Shown here: positions 24,813 through 34,237 of the stretch, piece by piece
How positions within the stretch are numbered: the stretch's first letter is position 1
How the letters are laid out: every line of letters begins with the position of its first letter
Assembly: GCF_900103835.1 (NCBI RefSeq)
Contig: NZ_FNID01000021.1
Coordinates: 1-60,390, forward strand
Reading direction: 5' to 3'
From: Acetanaerobacterium elongatum
GTDB taxonomy: Bacteria; Bacillota; Clostridia; Oscillospirales; Ruminococcaceae
Length of the DNA stretch: 60,390 nt
Made by a program: the position numbers and the translations under genes
Notes under the pieces: model-generated
The model's database searches: none
What the model was told of the DNA's origin: nothing
What the model saw: only the letters and a program-made list of their open reading frames with translations

Positions 24813-25418
24813 TTATTCCTGTCCTTCCTTTTGACGTGTTAGGGCTGCAACGGCCTCGCGGTAACGCTGCAAGGGTACTGCTGCGTTGATGACGTCCAGC
24901 ATGGCATTGGTGCTCAAACGCTCGGGCAGATTTAAGCTTTTTAAAAGCCTTCGGCGCAGCTCGGCACTGTTAGGGGCACCGGTAAGGCCGTCGGCAAACA
25001 AATCCGCCTTGGTAATATATTCGCGGTGGCGCTCGCTTTCGGCGGCGGTAACGCCCGCCTTCTTTAACGCCTCCAGAATCGCCTGTTTCGAGACGCCCTC
25101 TACCCCCAGCTTGCCCTCCTTGGAGGGAAGGGCCTTTCTTTTCTCCTTACCGAGGATATCGGGAATATAGGCGTGCAGTACCGTTCCCTTCTGTACGGCT
25201 CCTTTAATAAAGCTTCGTATCTGAAAGCCTGCCCGGTCGGAATCGGTAAGCACCAGAATACCGGTGGTTTCGGCCAAGGCTCTTATCATCTCAAGCTGCT
25301 CCTCGTTCTTGAAAATCGAGAAGCCACCCGTCTCTATAATCACGGCGTCGATGATGGAGGATAGCTTTATTTTATCATACTTTCCTTCCACAATCACGGC
25401 CTGTTTAATCGTAATCAA
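24813..25418 (-). CDS. rnmV: Ribonuclease M5-like TOPRIM protein
   Basis: A 201-residue protein. The N-terminal TOPRIM domain has AVIVEGKYDKIKL (catalytic Glu) and ILVLTDSDRAGFQIR (DxD). It is followed by HAYIPDILGKEKRKALPSKEGKLGVEGVS, the DUF4093-type region of RNase M5. That enzyme cuts 5S rRNA precursor to its mature ends. The start is TTG at 25418, which overlaps the holA stop (TTGA) and has GGGGGAG just before it; there is no ATG nearby. Length fits the family (about 180-200). Confidence 0.88.
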   Translation of the reverse strand: MITIKQAVIVEGKYDKIKLSSIIDAVIIETGGFSIFKNEEQLEMIRALAETTGILVLTDSDRAGFQIRSFIKGAVQKGTVLHAYIPDILGKEKRKALPSKEGKLGVEGVSKQAILEALKKAGVTAAESERHREYITKADLFADGLTGAPNSAELRRRLLKSLNLPERLSTNAMLDVINAAVPLQRYREAVAALTRQKEGQE

Positions 25419-26470
25419 TTCTTCTCCCCCGCTCTCAGGCTGAGCAGCCGTGTAACGGTCTCCTCCAGCAGGGTAAAGCTGTCGACCTTACTGCTTTTCA
25501 TATCATAGTCGCAGCGCAGCAGGATGTCAAGCGCGCCCGAAAGGTAGCGCGGGGAAAGCCTTTCGGCGTCCTTTTCCACATAATAAAACCGGTTGGAGTT
25601 GCCCTTGTAGTTAAAGTCCTTAAATACATCCTTCGCCTGCCTGCCCGCAGTGCGTCCGCATTTAATGCGGTAAAAATCGATGGTGGCGGCAGAAAGTGCT
25701 GCCAGCACCGCCACCGGCTCCTCGCGATTATAGCGGTAGACGCTTATCAAAGACATTGCCTTTTCAAAATTTCCTTCTGAAATCGCCTTGGAAAGGTCGT
25801 ACACCATTGCGTCAAGCTGCTTAACGCACAGCAGCTCCACGTCCTCCTTGGTAATCTCCGCCTTTGGGCGATAGGCGCACAGCTTATCCAGCTCCAGCAG
25901 CAGCTTATCAAGCTTCCATCCGCTGCGTTCACACACCTCGCGCGCCGTGCTGTTCTCCATGCGGCTGCCCTGCTTTTCGGCATAGTTGCGGGCATAGTTT
26001 ACAAGGTTGCCCTCCTCGCGCTGCCCAAGCTCCGCCACCGCGCCGGCCTTATCGGCAAGCTTGATAAAGCGGCTCCACTTGGCGGGCAGGCCCTTTTTGC
26101 CGCCCGATTCCTGCGAAAGCGTGGTGAAGATGAGCACCGTGGTATCGGGCAGCTCGTCAAGCAGCTCCTGCAGCTTGGCAAAATCTGCCTCAACGAGCGC
26201 CTCGGGGCTGAAATCGTTCACCAATACGCATCGGCGCGGCTCAAACAGGGGCAGCGCCATAGCCGCGTCGGCAATCGTATCAATATCGGTCGTCTTGCCG
26301 TCGAGCTTCATGATATTAAAGCCGGAGGGGTCGTCAGGCACCGCCTTATTCACCAGCCGGTCAACATACTGCTTTTTTAAAAAGCTCTCTGCCCCATAGA
26401 GGAAGTACACCCGTACGCAGGGCTCATTTTTAACATGCAGGCAAAAAGTCTTTTCATCCGTATAGGTCAA
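25415..26470 (-). CDS. holA: DNA polymerase III delta subunit
   Basis: A 351-residue clamp-loader subunit that opens the beta clamp during replication. N-terminal AAA+-like domain contains VYFLYGAESFLKKQYVDRLV (a degenerate P-loop, normal for delta), then FNIMKLDGKTTDIDTIADAAMALPLFEPRRCVLVNDF. The C-terminal helical collar ends LLRCDYDMKSSKVDSFTLLEETVTRLL. No ATG fits: the best start is TTG at 26470 with GGAGG nine bases before it, 17 bases inside the end of comEC. The comEC-holA order is normal for Firmicutes. Confidence 0.9.
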   Translation of the reverse strand: MTYTDEKTFCLHVKNEPCVRVYFLYGAESFLKKQYVDRLVNKAVPDDPSGFNIMKLDGKTTDIDTIADAAMALPLFEPRRCVLVNDFSPEALVEADFAKLQELLDELPDTTVLIFTTLSQESGGKKGLPAKWSRFIKLADKAGAVAELGQREEGNLVNYARNYAEKQGSRMENSTAREVCERSGWKLDKLLLELDKLCAYRPKAEITKEDVELLCVKQLDAMVYDLSKAISEGNFEKAMSLISVYRYNREEPVAVLAALSAATIDFYRIKCGRTAGRQAKDVFKDFNYKGNSNRFYYVEKDAERLSPRYLSGALDILLRCDYDMKSSKVDSFTLLEETVTRLLSLRAGEKN

Positions 26471-28730
26471 CCGTACCTTCCTCCAGTCGTAAGGTTTTAT
26501 TCTGTGAGCAGCTGAATACCAGCCTTTTGCCCTTTGCTGCACAAAAGAGGCTTTTGCCTTTAAACTGCTCCTTGTTCTTTTCTATACAAGCGTCGTTTGC
26601 GATGTAATACCGCGCCGAGATGCGGTTAAAGCCCTTGGGCAGGTAGCCGCTGAGTACACAAACCTCCGCCCGGCAAAAGCGCTGCGGCAGCGCGGAGGCA
26701 TCCGCTTTGCCGTAAAGAAAGAGCACAGGAACCCCGTTTGGTGTTATGTAAACCGCACTCCCCTTCGGCTGGCAGATGATCTGCGCCATACAGCTGTCCA
26801 GCAGGGTAACGGTATTAATCTGATTTGTTGAAAGCTCGCTGTAAGCGCCGGCCCCGGCCGCAAGCTCCTCAAACCGGATGCTGTTGCGGGCAAGAGCTGT
26901 CTTGTTTACCGTATAGCGGGAAAGGATATCCTTTGCGGTCATCCATGAGGCATCGTTGAGGTAGGGCACCATAAGCGTCTGTACCTCGCCCAACCCAAGC
27001 TTACTGATATAATAGCCCGCTCCGGTTGCGGATTTTTTGGTATCCGTACCCGTAAGCACGGCAGCGGCACTACTGTTATATAACACCGCGGTTTCACTGA
27101 GAGCCGGGTTTGGAATTGCTATATAAACGCTGTTCTGCCCCGCCTGCACAATACCGCAGGCAATGCCCGCAACAAGCAGCACCGAAGCTGCCGCCGCAAG
27201 CGCAAGCGCATTCTTATACCGCCGTTTTACCGCGCGCAAGAGCGCCGCCACGCCAAGGCAGAGCACCACCAATAAAACCGCCCACAGGATATTGACCGAG
27301 ACCGCCGCATAGTCAAGGCCCGCAAACACCGCAGCGATTCGCATAATCACAAGGGTTGTCACCTTGGTTACCAAACCGGCGATGCGGGTAAGAAAACCGT
27401 CGGGGGAAAACGCGCCGAAAACGCCTGTAAGCAGCGAGGCCGCCATCTGCAGGGGAGCAAGCGGTGTCGCCAGCACATTGGCAACGGGGCCGATGATCGA
27501 TACCCGCCCGAACATCACCGCAGAGATGGGGTAGGTAAAAAGCGTTGCGGAAAGAGAAAGGGTAACCGCCTGCACCACCCATCTCAGGTGCTTCCACAGC
27601 CATGGCAGAAAGCGTTTTACCACTGCGTCCATAGCTGGAGAAAGCAACAGAATGGAAAGGGTGGCGGCAAACGAGAGCAGAAAGCCCGCGTCCAGCAGCA
27701 CCGCAGGGTTTGCCCCGCATAGTAATAGTGCGGCAAAAGCAATGGAATTCTTCGCGTCGTTCTTACGGTTAAAAAGCTGCGCCATAAACAAAGTGCAGGA
27801 CATAATGCCCGCACGCACCACCGAGGGGGTAAAGCCGGTAAAGGCTACAAAAAACAGCACCGCCGCCATGCAAACAATCGCGCTTGCCTTTTTAGGCACG
27901 CGGAACCAGCCCAGCAGTAGCAGCAGAAACTGTGCAAGGATAGCGGTATGCATACCCGAAACCGCCAGCATATGGCTTAAGCCTGAATCTCGGAAGTTAT
28001 ACTGCACCTTTGAAGAGACTTTCCCCCGCTGCCCGGTGAGCATGGCTGCCGCCACCTTACCCGCTTCACCGCCCACCGCGTGTTCGATTGCCGAATTCAC
28101 CCGGTCGCGCCATGTGCGCACGGCCGCCATCACCGGATAATTGACGGGGTTTTTGTAGTTTATATCACCGTAGCTGTACGCAAAGGCATAGATACCGTCG
28201 GCACGCCACACCGCATAAGGGCTTTCGGAGGCAAGAGGAAAGGGTGGGGTAATGCTCACGTTTGTGGTAAGACGGTCGTAATAAACGGCATCCAGCGGCG
28301 CTGTTACCGTAAGCCGCATCTTCATCCGCTGCGGTACACCGGAGCTTGTGTATTGCTCGGTCTGCTCGTTATACAGCGCTACGGCAGTGGTGACAATCTC
28401 GTAATCGTACTTACTGCCGCGCTGGCCTTTTCTATCCAGCATCACGGCGGTAATGCGCGCCTTCTGCCCGTAAACTGCCGAGGCCTGCCGCGGCACCTCC
28501 ACCGTTTTGTACGAGGCTACCATCAGCCCTACGGTAAAAGCCAGCGCCGAAAGCAGCACCACCCGCAAGATGTTCAGCGAAAACCGTTTGATAAGGCAGA
28601 CCGCGCACACGCTACCGCAGGCGATTGCCCCTATTATCATCGCCCCATCAAGGCTCAGATTAAAACAAAATACGACCGCCAGCGATAACAGATAAGCACA
28701 TCCGATTATTGGCAGCGGTCGTTTTATCAT
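26454..28730 (-). CDS. comEC: ComEC/Rec2 DNA uptake channel protein with degenerate C-terminal domain
   Basis: A 758-residue polytopic membrane protein of DNA uptake. Order: two N-terminal membrane segments, an extracellular OB-like region (residues about 65-205), the competence domain with GLSHMLAVSGMHTAILAQFLLLLLG and FTGFTPSVVRAGIMS, more membrane segments, then about 230 C-terminal residues. In B. subtilis ComEC the C-terminal part is a metallo-beta-lactamase fold nuclease with an HxHxDH motif. Here the matching region (SVYIAIPNPALSETAVLYNSSAAAVLTG...) has no HxHxDH, so metal-dependent cutting is probably lost. AAAGGAG precedes the ATG. Confidence 0.9.
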   Translation of the reverse strand: MIKRPLPIIGCAYLLSLAVVFCFNLSLDGAMIIGAIACGSVCAVCLIKRFSLNILRVVLLSALAFTVGLMVASYKTVEVPRQASAVYGQKARITAVMLDRKGQRGSKYDYEIVTTAVALYNEQTEQYTSSGVPQRMKMRLTVTAPLDAVYYDRLTTNVSITPPFPLASESPYAVWRADGIYAFAYSYGDINYKNPVNYPVMAAVRTWRDRVNSAIEHAVGGEAGKVAAAMLTGQRGKVSSKVQYNFRDSGLSHMLAVSGMHTAILAQFLLLLLGWFRVPKKASAIVCMAAVLFFVAFTGFTPSVVRAGIMSCTLFMAQLFNRKNDAKNSIAFAALLLCGANPAVLLDAGFLLSFAATLSILLLSPAMDAVVKRFLPWLWKHLRWVVQAVTLSLSATLFTYPISAVMFGRVSIIGPVANVLATPLAPLQMAASLLTGVFGAFSPDGFLTRIAGLVTKVTTLVIMRIAAVFAGLDYAAVSVNILWAVLLVVLCLGVAALLRAVKRRYKNALALAAAASVLLVAGIACGIVQAGQNSVYIAIPNPALSETAVLYNSSAAAVLTGTDTKKSATGAGYYISKLGLGEVQTLMVPYLNDASWMTAKDILSRYTVNKTALARNSIRFEELAAGAGAYSELSTNQINTVTLLDSCMAQIICQPKGSAVYITPNGVPVLFLYGKADASALPQRFCRAEVCVLSGYLPKGFNRISARYYIANDACIEKNKEQFKGKSLFCAAKGKRLVFSCSQNKTLRLEEGTVDLYG

Positions 28731-28784
28731 GCTGTTCTCCTTTGATGTCGAAGAAAACGGCTAAATTACGTCACCTGTTAGCTG

Positions 28785-29324
28785 TTATTTGAAGAACAGC
28801 GGCAGCTTCTCAAGGAACAGGATATCCTTGCGGTCGGCGGCCTCGCCCTCGGCGAGCACGGCCATCCTGCCAACAGTATTGCCGCCCGCCTGCTCTACAA
28901 GGCTTTCCAAAGCGTTTAAGCTTTCACCGGTGCTGATGACATCGTCTACAATCAGCACGCGCTTATCCTTAAGGCAGTCGATATCCTCTTTATCGATATA
29001 CAGCTCCTGAATACGCGCGGTGGTAATCGATTTTACCTGCACACGGATCGGCGCCTTCATATACAGCTTTGCCGATTTGCGCGCAAGGATATACTTCTTG
29101 CCAGACTGGCGCGACATCTCGTAGGCCAGCGGTATGCCCTTCGACTCAGCGGTGATGATCACATCGTGGTCGGGTGCTATCTTATTAAGCTCGGTTGCGC
29201 AGGCAATGGTAAGCTCAACATCCGAGAACATCACAAACGCGGCAATATCCAGGTGCTCGTTTACCGGGCAGAGCGGCAGCTCGCGTGTAAGGCCCGCCAC
29301 ATGCAGGGTATAGTATTTATCCAT
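28785..29324 (-). CDS. Phosphoribosyltransferase, adenine PRTase-like
   Basis: A 179-residue type I phosphoribosyltransferase. The PRPP-binding loop is VLIVDDVISTGESLNAL, with a preceding ITAESKGIPLAYEMSRQSGKKYILARKS region resembling adenine phosphoribosyltransferases. Such enzymes join a base to PRPP in purine salvage. The N-terminus (YYTLHVAGLTRELPLCPVNEHLDIAAFVMF) is not the usual Apt start, so a distinct base or a regulatory role is possible. AAAGGA precedes the ATG. Neighbours are comEC and a HIT protein, with no purine genes nearby. Confidence 0.8.
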   Translation of the reverse strand: MDKYYTLHVAGLTRELPLCPVNEHLDIAAFVMFSDVELTIACATELNKIAPDHDVIITAESKGIPLAYEMSRQSGKKYILARKSAKLYMKAPIRVQVKSITTARIQELYIDKEDIDCLKDKRVLIVDDVISTGESLNALESLVEQAGGNTVGRMAVLAEGEAADRKDILFLEKLPLFFK

Positions 29325-29361
29325 CTGATTTCATGTCCTTTCAAGATTCTATAAAGGGGTA

Positions 29362-29700
29362 TCAGCCGGGAGGCCAGGATAGCAGGCGTTTGCCAAGCAC
29401 ATGAAAATGCATATGCTTTACCGTCTGCCCCGCGTCCTCACCCACGTTGGTCACCACGCGGTAGCCGCTTTCCAGGCCCAGCTCTTTGGCAAGCTTCGCA
29501 ATCACCTCAAAGATATAGGCCACCTCACCGCTGTTTTGCGCGGTAATCTCGCTTGCAGAGGCAATGTGCTTCTTCGGTATTACAAGAAAATGAACGGGAG
29601 CCTTTGGGTCGATATCGTAGAAGGCAAGCACCCTCTCATCCTCATACACCTTATTGCTGGGGATTTCCCCCGCGATAATCTTACAAAACAGGCAGTCCAT
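29362..29700 (-). CDS. HIT family (HINT-like) nucleotide hydrolase
   Basis: A 112-residue protein: CLFCKIIAGEIPSNKVYEDERVLAFYDIDPKAPVHFLVIPKKHI, then the histidine triad VKHMHFHVLG (H-M-H-F-H). These enzymes split AMP from nucleoside phosphoramidates and aminoacyl-AMP. N-terminal CxxC (CLFC) may bind zinc, as in some HINT proteins. Strong AAAGGAGG before the ATG. It lies 36 bases after alaS on the same strand; a link to aminoacyl-AMP clean-up is attractive but unproven. Confidence 0.93.
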   Translation of the reverse strand: MDCLFCKIIAGEIPSNKVYEDERVLAFYDIDPKAPVHFLVIPKKHIASASEITAQNSGEVAYIFEVIAKLAKELGLESGYRVVTNVGEDAGQTVKHMHFHVLGKRLLSWPPG

Positions 29701-29736
29701 TCGCAGCGCCTCCTTTATCTGTACTATATTATTATA

Positions 29737-32379
29737 TTATTGTCCCAGCGCCTTGTGGATAATTCCGGGAGCTGCTTCAAGGGCTTCGGAAAGCTTCTGG
29801 GGCTCCTTTACGCCCGCCATAGCACTGTCGGGGCGTCCGCCGCCAGAACCGCCGGCAATGGCCGCAAGCTCTTTAATCAGCTTGCCCGCGTTTAAGCCCT
29901 TGGCAACCGCATTGCTGCCGCAGGCAATCATCAGGCTGCCCTTCCCATCAACAAGGTTGGAGAGTACGGCAACCGCATCGGCGTCCTTCTCCTTAATCTT
30001 GTCGCAGAGCAGGCGCAGGGTGTCTACCTTCGCATCGGTAAGGGGTGCCGCAATCAGATGAATGCCGCAAACGTCACAGCTGTTTTTGCACAGGTCATCC
30101 ACCTGCGAGCCCGCAAGCCTTGCGCCCAGTGCCTCAATCTCCTTCTCCTTTTCACGCAGCTCCGCCATTACAGTGGCGGCACGCGAAACCACCTCGGCAG
30201 GAACCGCGGCCTTAAGGTTCTGCGCACAGGCGGCGATGGTAGCGTTCATCTCACCAAACAGCTTCAGTACGCCCAAGCCAGTGGTGCCCTCGATTCTTCT
30301 AACGCCCGCCGCAACGGAGGACTCGGAGATAATCTTAAACAGCCCAAGCTTTGCGGTGTTATCTGCATGGGTACCGCCGCAGAATTCGGTGGAAAAGCCC
30401 TTTGCCTCCACCACGCGAACGGTATCACCGTATTTTTCGCCGAACAGCGCCATAGCGCCGCGCTTTTTGGCCTCTTCAATGGGCAGCTCCTCGGTGGTTA
30501 CCGGCAGTGCCTCAAGGATTTTTTCGTTTACAAGGTCTTCGGTTTTCTTTATCTCCTCCGCGGTCATGGCGCTGAAGTGCGAGAAGTCAAACCGCACATG
30601 CTCGGGGGTAACCAGCGAGCCTGCCTGATGCACATGGTCGCCCAGCACCGCGCGCAGCGCAGCCTGCAGCAGATGTGCGGAGGTGTGGTTGCGCATGATG
30701 GAGGCACGACGCTGCTTGTCTACCTCGGCGGTAACGGTATCGCCGGTTTCGATGGTTCCACTGAGCACGTTTGCCGAATGCAGGTACTGCCCTGCGGCGT
30801 TCTTCTTGCAGTCGGTTACCTCAAGCACCGCGCCATCCTTGCGGATGATACCGGTATCGGCCACCTGGCCGCCGCTTTCGGCATAGAACGGGGTTTTATC
30901 GAGCGCCAGAATCACGGTATCGCCCTCTGCGGCGCTGCCGGTGGCCTCGTTATCCTTAACAATCGCTAAAATCTTTGCGTCGGTGGCAAGCTCGCCGTAG
31001 CCGGTGAACACCGTTTTCGCAACGCCGAGATCCCCCAGCGCCTCGCTGGCCCAGGCGATACCGCCAGACTTTTTGCGGTCTTCTCTCGCGCGGGTTTTCT
31101 GCTCGGTCATCAGCTGCTCAAAGCGGGCATCGTCCACCTTCAGCTTCTTCTCCTCCACAATCTCACGGGTAAGATCAATCGGGAAACCGAAGGTATCGTA
31201 GAGCTTGAACGCCTCGTCGCCGCTGAACACACCGCTGCCGGACTTTACGGCTTCGTCAATCAGGCTTGCCAGCAGCTCCATGCCCTGATCGATGGTGCGG
31301 GCAAAGCGCTCCTCCTCCACACGGATATGCTTTTTGATATACTCGGCCTTCTCGGCAAGCTCCGGGTAGGCAGACTTATTCTCGTTAATAACGGTATCGC
31401 AAACCTTATACAGGAACGGCTCATGGATGCCGATGAGCCTGCCGTGACGCGCGGCGCGGCGTAAAAGCCTTCTGAGCACATAGCCTCTGCCCTCGTTGGA
31501 GGGGATAACGCCGTCGCCCACCATAAATACGGTGCTGCGGATATGGTCGGTGATTACACGCAGCGAAATGTCGGTTTTCTTATCGTTGCCATAGTGGATG
31601 CCCGCAATCTGGCTTACATGCTTCATGATGTTCTGCACGGTATCAACCTCAAAGAGGTTGTCTACCCCCTGCATCACGCAGGCCAAGCGCTCAAGGCCCA
31701 TGCCGGTATCGATGTTTGGGTGGTCGATGCGGGTGTAGTGGCCCTTGCCGTCGCTGTCAAACTGGCTGAACACCAGGTTCCATACCTCTACATAGCGGTC
31801 GCAGTCGCAGCCCACGGCACAGCCGGGCTTGCCGCAGCCCTTTTCGGGGCCGCGATCAAAATAGATCTCGGAGCAGGGGCCGCAGGGGCCGGAGCCGTGC
31901 TCCCAGAAGTTATCCTCACGGCCGAGGTGTACCATATGCTCGGGGGCTACGCCAATCTGCTTTGTCCAGATATCGTAGGCCTCGTCGTCCTCTTCAAACA
32001 CCGAGATATAGAGCTTCTCGGCGGGAATCTCCAGCTTTTTAGTGAAGAACTCCCACGCCCAGTTGATGGCCTCCACCTTAAAATAATCGCCGAACGAGAA
32101 GTTGCCCAGCATCTCAAAATAGGTGCCATGGCGCGCGGTTTTGCCCACACGCTCGATATCGGGTGTGCGGATGCACTTCTGGCAGGTGGTTACGCGCTTG
32201 CTGGGGGGTGTCTCCTGCCCCAGAAAATACTTCTTCATAGGGGCCATGCCCGAGTTTATAAGAAGCAGGCTTTTGTCGTTGTTGGGAACCAGTGAAAAGC
32301 TTTTCAGGCGGGTGTGCGCCTTGCTTTCAAAAAACGACAGATATGCTTCGCGAAGATCATTGAGCCCTTGCCACTGCAT
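29737..32379 (-). CDS. alaS: Alanine--tRNA ligase
   Basis: An 880-residue class II synthetase charging tRNA-Ala. Visible parts: catalytic core from SFFESKAHTRLKSFSLVPNNDKSLLLINSGMAPMKKYFLG, with RVTTCQKCIRTPDIERVGKTARHGTYFEMLGNFSFGDYFK; editing domain with HTSAHLLQAALR and CGGTHADNTAKLG (zinc-binding His/Cys); C-terminal DHHA1 domain ending IAGGSGGGRPDSAMAGVKEP. GGAGG precedes the ATG. A T-box leader at 32435-32707 controls it, with an Ala specifier codon. Confidence 0.97.
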   Translation of the reverse strand: MQWQGLNDLREAYLSFFESKAHTRLKSFSLVPNNDKSLLLINSGMAPMKKYFLGQETPPSKRVTTCQKCIRTPDIERVGKTARHGTYFEMLGNFSFGDYFKVEAINWAWEFFTKKLEIPAEKLYISVFEEDDEAYDIWTKQIGVAPEHMVHLGREDNFWEHGSGPCGPCSEIYFDRGPEKGCGKPGCAVGCDCDRYVEVWNLVFSQFDSDGKGHYTRIDHPNIDTGMGLERLACVMQGVDNLFEVDTVQNIMKHVSQIAGIHYGNDKKTDISLRVITDHIRSTVFMVGDGVIPSNEGRGYVLRRLLRRAARHGRLIGIHEPFLYKVCDTVINENKSAYPELAEKAEYIKKHIRVEEERFARTIDQGMELLASLIDEAVKSGSGVFSGDEAFKLYDTFGFPIDLTREIVEEKKLKVDDARFEQLMTEQKTRAREDRKKSGGIAWASEALGDLGVAKTVFTGYGELATDAKILAIVKDNEATGSAAEGDTVILALDKTPFYAESGGQVADTGIIRKDGAVLEVTDCKKNAAGQYLHSANVLSGTIETGDTVTAEVDKQRRASIMRNHTSAHLLQAALRAVLGDHVHQAGSLVTPEHVRFDFSHFSAMTAEEIKKTEDLVNEKILEALPVTTEELPIEEAKKRGAMALFGEKYGDTVRVVEAKGFSTEFCGGTHADNTAKLGLFKIISESSVAAGVRRIEGTTGLGVLKLFGEMNATIAACAQNLKAAVPAEVVSRAATVMAELREKEKEIEALGARLAGSQVDDLCKNSCDVCGIHLIAAPLTDAKVDTLRLLCDKIKEKDADAVAVLSNLVDGKGSLMIACGSNAVAKGLNAGKLIKELAAIAGGSGGGRPDSAMAGVKEPQKLSEALEAAPGIIHKALGQ

Positions 32380-32434
32380 TACGTTATTCCTCCATTATTA
32401 AAACAATACTGCTGAATCGCAAAAAAATAAAAAA

Positions 32435-32707
32435 ACTCCCGCCCCCTTAAAAAGGGACGAAAGTTACTTTTCCGTGGTACCACCCTGATTGCAAAAAGGA
32501 TAACCCTTTTGCCGCTTTACCACCCTTAACGCGGGCGCCTCGCCGCGGTTGTTCCCGCAGAGCTCGGGGGCGGCAGACAACGCTTAAAACCGGCAAAACT
32601 TCCAGCAGCGGCTAACGCCGTGTTTTGCTCTCTGGTGCGGTTTATAAACCCCTTGCGTATCCTTCCCCGTCATAGCCGTAATACTAATATAATATATATC
32701 TGCAAAC
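32435..32707 (-). promoter_or_regulatory. T-box riboswitch for alaS (tRNA-Ala sensing)
   Basis: Minus-strand leader upstream of alaS. The conserved T-box TGGTACCACGG lies in 32471-32487. Stem I shows GGGG/CCCC and ACGC/GCGT flanking an internal loop with AAGGAT opposite TGTCT-GCC-G, placing the specifier triplet GCC (Ala) at 32572-32574. AGAGAGC and GCTGGAAG mark the distal part of stem I. The terminator is 32435-32465, thirteen pairs (several G-U), followed by a long U tract at 32421-32434. Uncharged tRNA-Ala would favour the antiterminator. All parts are seen; the mechanism is that of the family. Confidence 0.95.
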
Positions 32708-32714
32708 CGCATTA

Positions 32715-32743
32715 ATTATATAGCGGCAGCAGATAATTGTCAA
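32715..32743 (-). promoter_or_regulatory. Consensus sigma-A promoter of the alaS leader
   Basis: -35 TTGACA (32738-32743), 17-base spacer, -10 TATAAT (32715-32720) on the minus strand, a perfect match to consensus. Confidence 0.9.
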
Positions 32744-32755
32744 TCAATTCTGATA

Positions 32756-32784
32756 TTGACTTTACCCTCAGATTGTTGTAATAT
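32756..32784 (+). promoter_or_regulatory. Promoter of tRNA-Leu
   Basis: -35 TTGACT (32756-32761), 17-base spacer, -10 TAATAT (32779-32784), about 20 bases before the tRNA. It is divergent from the alaS promoter, with 12 bases between their -35 boxes. Confidence 0.8.
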
Positions 32785-32811
32785 AGTTCTTGCGTTATTT
32801 ATGCCGTTCAT

Positions 32812-32898
32812 GCCGCTGTGGTGGAATCGGCAGACACAAGGGACTTAAAATCCCTCGGGGGCAACTCCGTACCGGTTCAAGTCCGGTCAGCGGCACCA
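32812..32898 (+). tRNA. tRNA-Leu (anticodon TAA)
   Basis: Acceptor GCCGCTG pairs with CAGCGGC, discriminator A and encoded CCA. Anticodon loop CTTAAAA gives TAA between GGGA/TCCC. The long variable arm CGGGGGCAACTCCG is typical of class II tRNA-Leu. T-arm CCGG-TTCAAGT-CCGG is present. Confidence 0.97.
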
Positions 32899-33062
32899 AG
32901 AATAAACACAAGTCTATGTGTTTACTGTAAACAAAGACCCAGCCGAAAGGTTGGGTTTTTGTTTGACCATAATAGAATACTGCTAGACTATATCTGCTCC
33001 AAAAGAGGAATCCAGTTAACGCTGAATTCCTCTTTTTCATTTTAGATATACAACCCGCAGCC

Positions 33063-34212
33063 CTAAACCTTCCCCGTAAACGTTAAATACAGCAGAATAA
33101 CATTCGCCGCTATAATAACCCCTGCTATCGTCCACCCGATAACGTTTGTGACCGGCTTGTTTACAAGGGAACCCATCAGATCCTTGCGCTTGGTTAAAAG
33201 CATCATCGAGATAATCGGCACCGGCAGGATAAAGCTTAATGTAACCTGGCTGAGTACCAGCGCGTTCATAGGATTAACGCCGCACAGGATGATAATCATG
33301 CCGGGTATCATGGTGATTAACCGGGTTACGTTATCGTTGATTTTCAGCCCCACAAACCCCTGCATGATGGTCTGCCCCGCCATTGTTCCCACGGCGGAGG
33401 AGGAAAGCCCCGACGCAATAAGCGCGATACCGAAAGCACCGCTGGAGGCCGCCCCCAGCAGCGGCGTTAAAGACTGGTGTGCCTGCTCGATGGAATCCAC
33501 CGCTACCCCGTTTTTATAGAAAACGGCAGCCGAAACAATCACCATCGCCGCGTTAACAATAAAGGCGATATTCATGGCAATGGTGATATCCAAACGTTCC
33601 ATCTTTAAATGTCTTTTCTTTTCCGCCTCGGTAGAATCCTTGTTGCGGTGCTGAACCAGCTGGGAATGCAGATAGATGACGTGCGGCATTACCGTAGCGC
33701 CCAGCATCCCCACCGCAATCAGTACGGCTTCTCCGCCCGGAATCGTGGGTACAAGGGTGTGCAAGCCAGCCGACGCCCAATCGGGCTTAGCAAGAAATAT
33801 TTCAAGCGTATACGCGATACAGATAATGGCCACAAAGCCTGTGATAATCACCTCGATTACCCGCTGGCCGTATTTGCTGAGATACACAATTAAAAATGTA
33901 ATAACGGCGGTAAGCGCTCCCGCAAACGCCATCGGGATATGGAACAGCAGGTAAAAGCCAAGCGTTGCGCCAAGAAACTCCGCCAGATCGGTTGCCATGG
34001 CGGCAAGCTCGGCGGCTACCCAGAAAAACCAGTTGATCTTTCGTGAAAACACCCTTCCGCAGAGCTGCGGCAGGTTCTGCCCTGTGGCGATCCCCAGCTT
34101 TGCCGACATGGTTTGAAGAAATATCGCCATCAGGTTGCTCCACAGGATAACCCAAATCAGGCCGTAATTGAATTTTGAACCGCCGCTGATATTGGTTGCA
34201 AAGTTGCCAGGA
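33063..34212 (-). pseudogene. mntH: mntH 3' part, Nramp manganese transporter split by insertion
   Basis: The reading frame carries the Nramp family from its first membrane helix on: GNFATNISGGSKFNYGLIWVILWSNLMAIFLQTMSAKLGIATG, then ELAAMATDLAEFLG, then MLGATVMPHVIYLHS (the MPH metal motif), ending LTFTGKV. It has no proper start: the DPGN motif of helix 1 is cut after DP, and the missing 54 codons lie at 41597-41757. Joined, the protein would be about 435 residues, normal for MntH, which imports Mn2+ with protons. The inner ATG at 34130 lacks helix 1 and is unlikely to give a working carrier. Confidence 0.93.
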
Positions 34213-34235
34213 GCTAATAATATATTAGTACTGTT
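34190..34235. other. Left junction (att site) of the mobile element
   Basis: mntH sequence GCAAAGTTGCCA meets element sequence GCTAATAATATATTAG at core GGA (34210-34212). The matching right junction has core GGA at 41597-41599. Removing the element joins GTTGCCA-GGA-TCTATGTATG and restores the mntH frame with codons for DPGN. Confidence 0.85.
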
Positions 34236-34237
34236 CC

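Noticed and set aside
33063-34130. Treating the long Nramp frame as a complete gene starting at 34130
   Set aside because: It lacks helix 1 and the DPGN motif; the homologous sequence continues upstream to the junction and then at 41597-41757.
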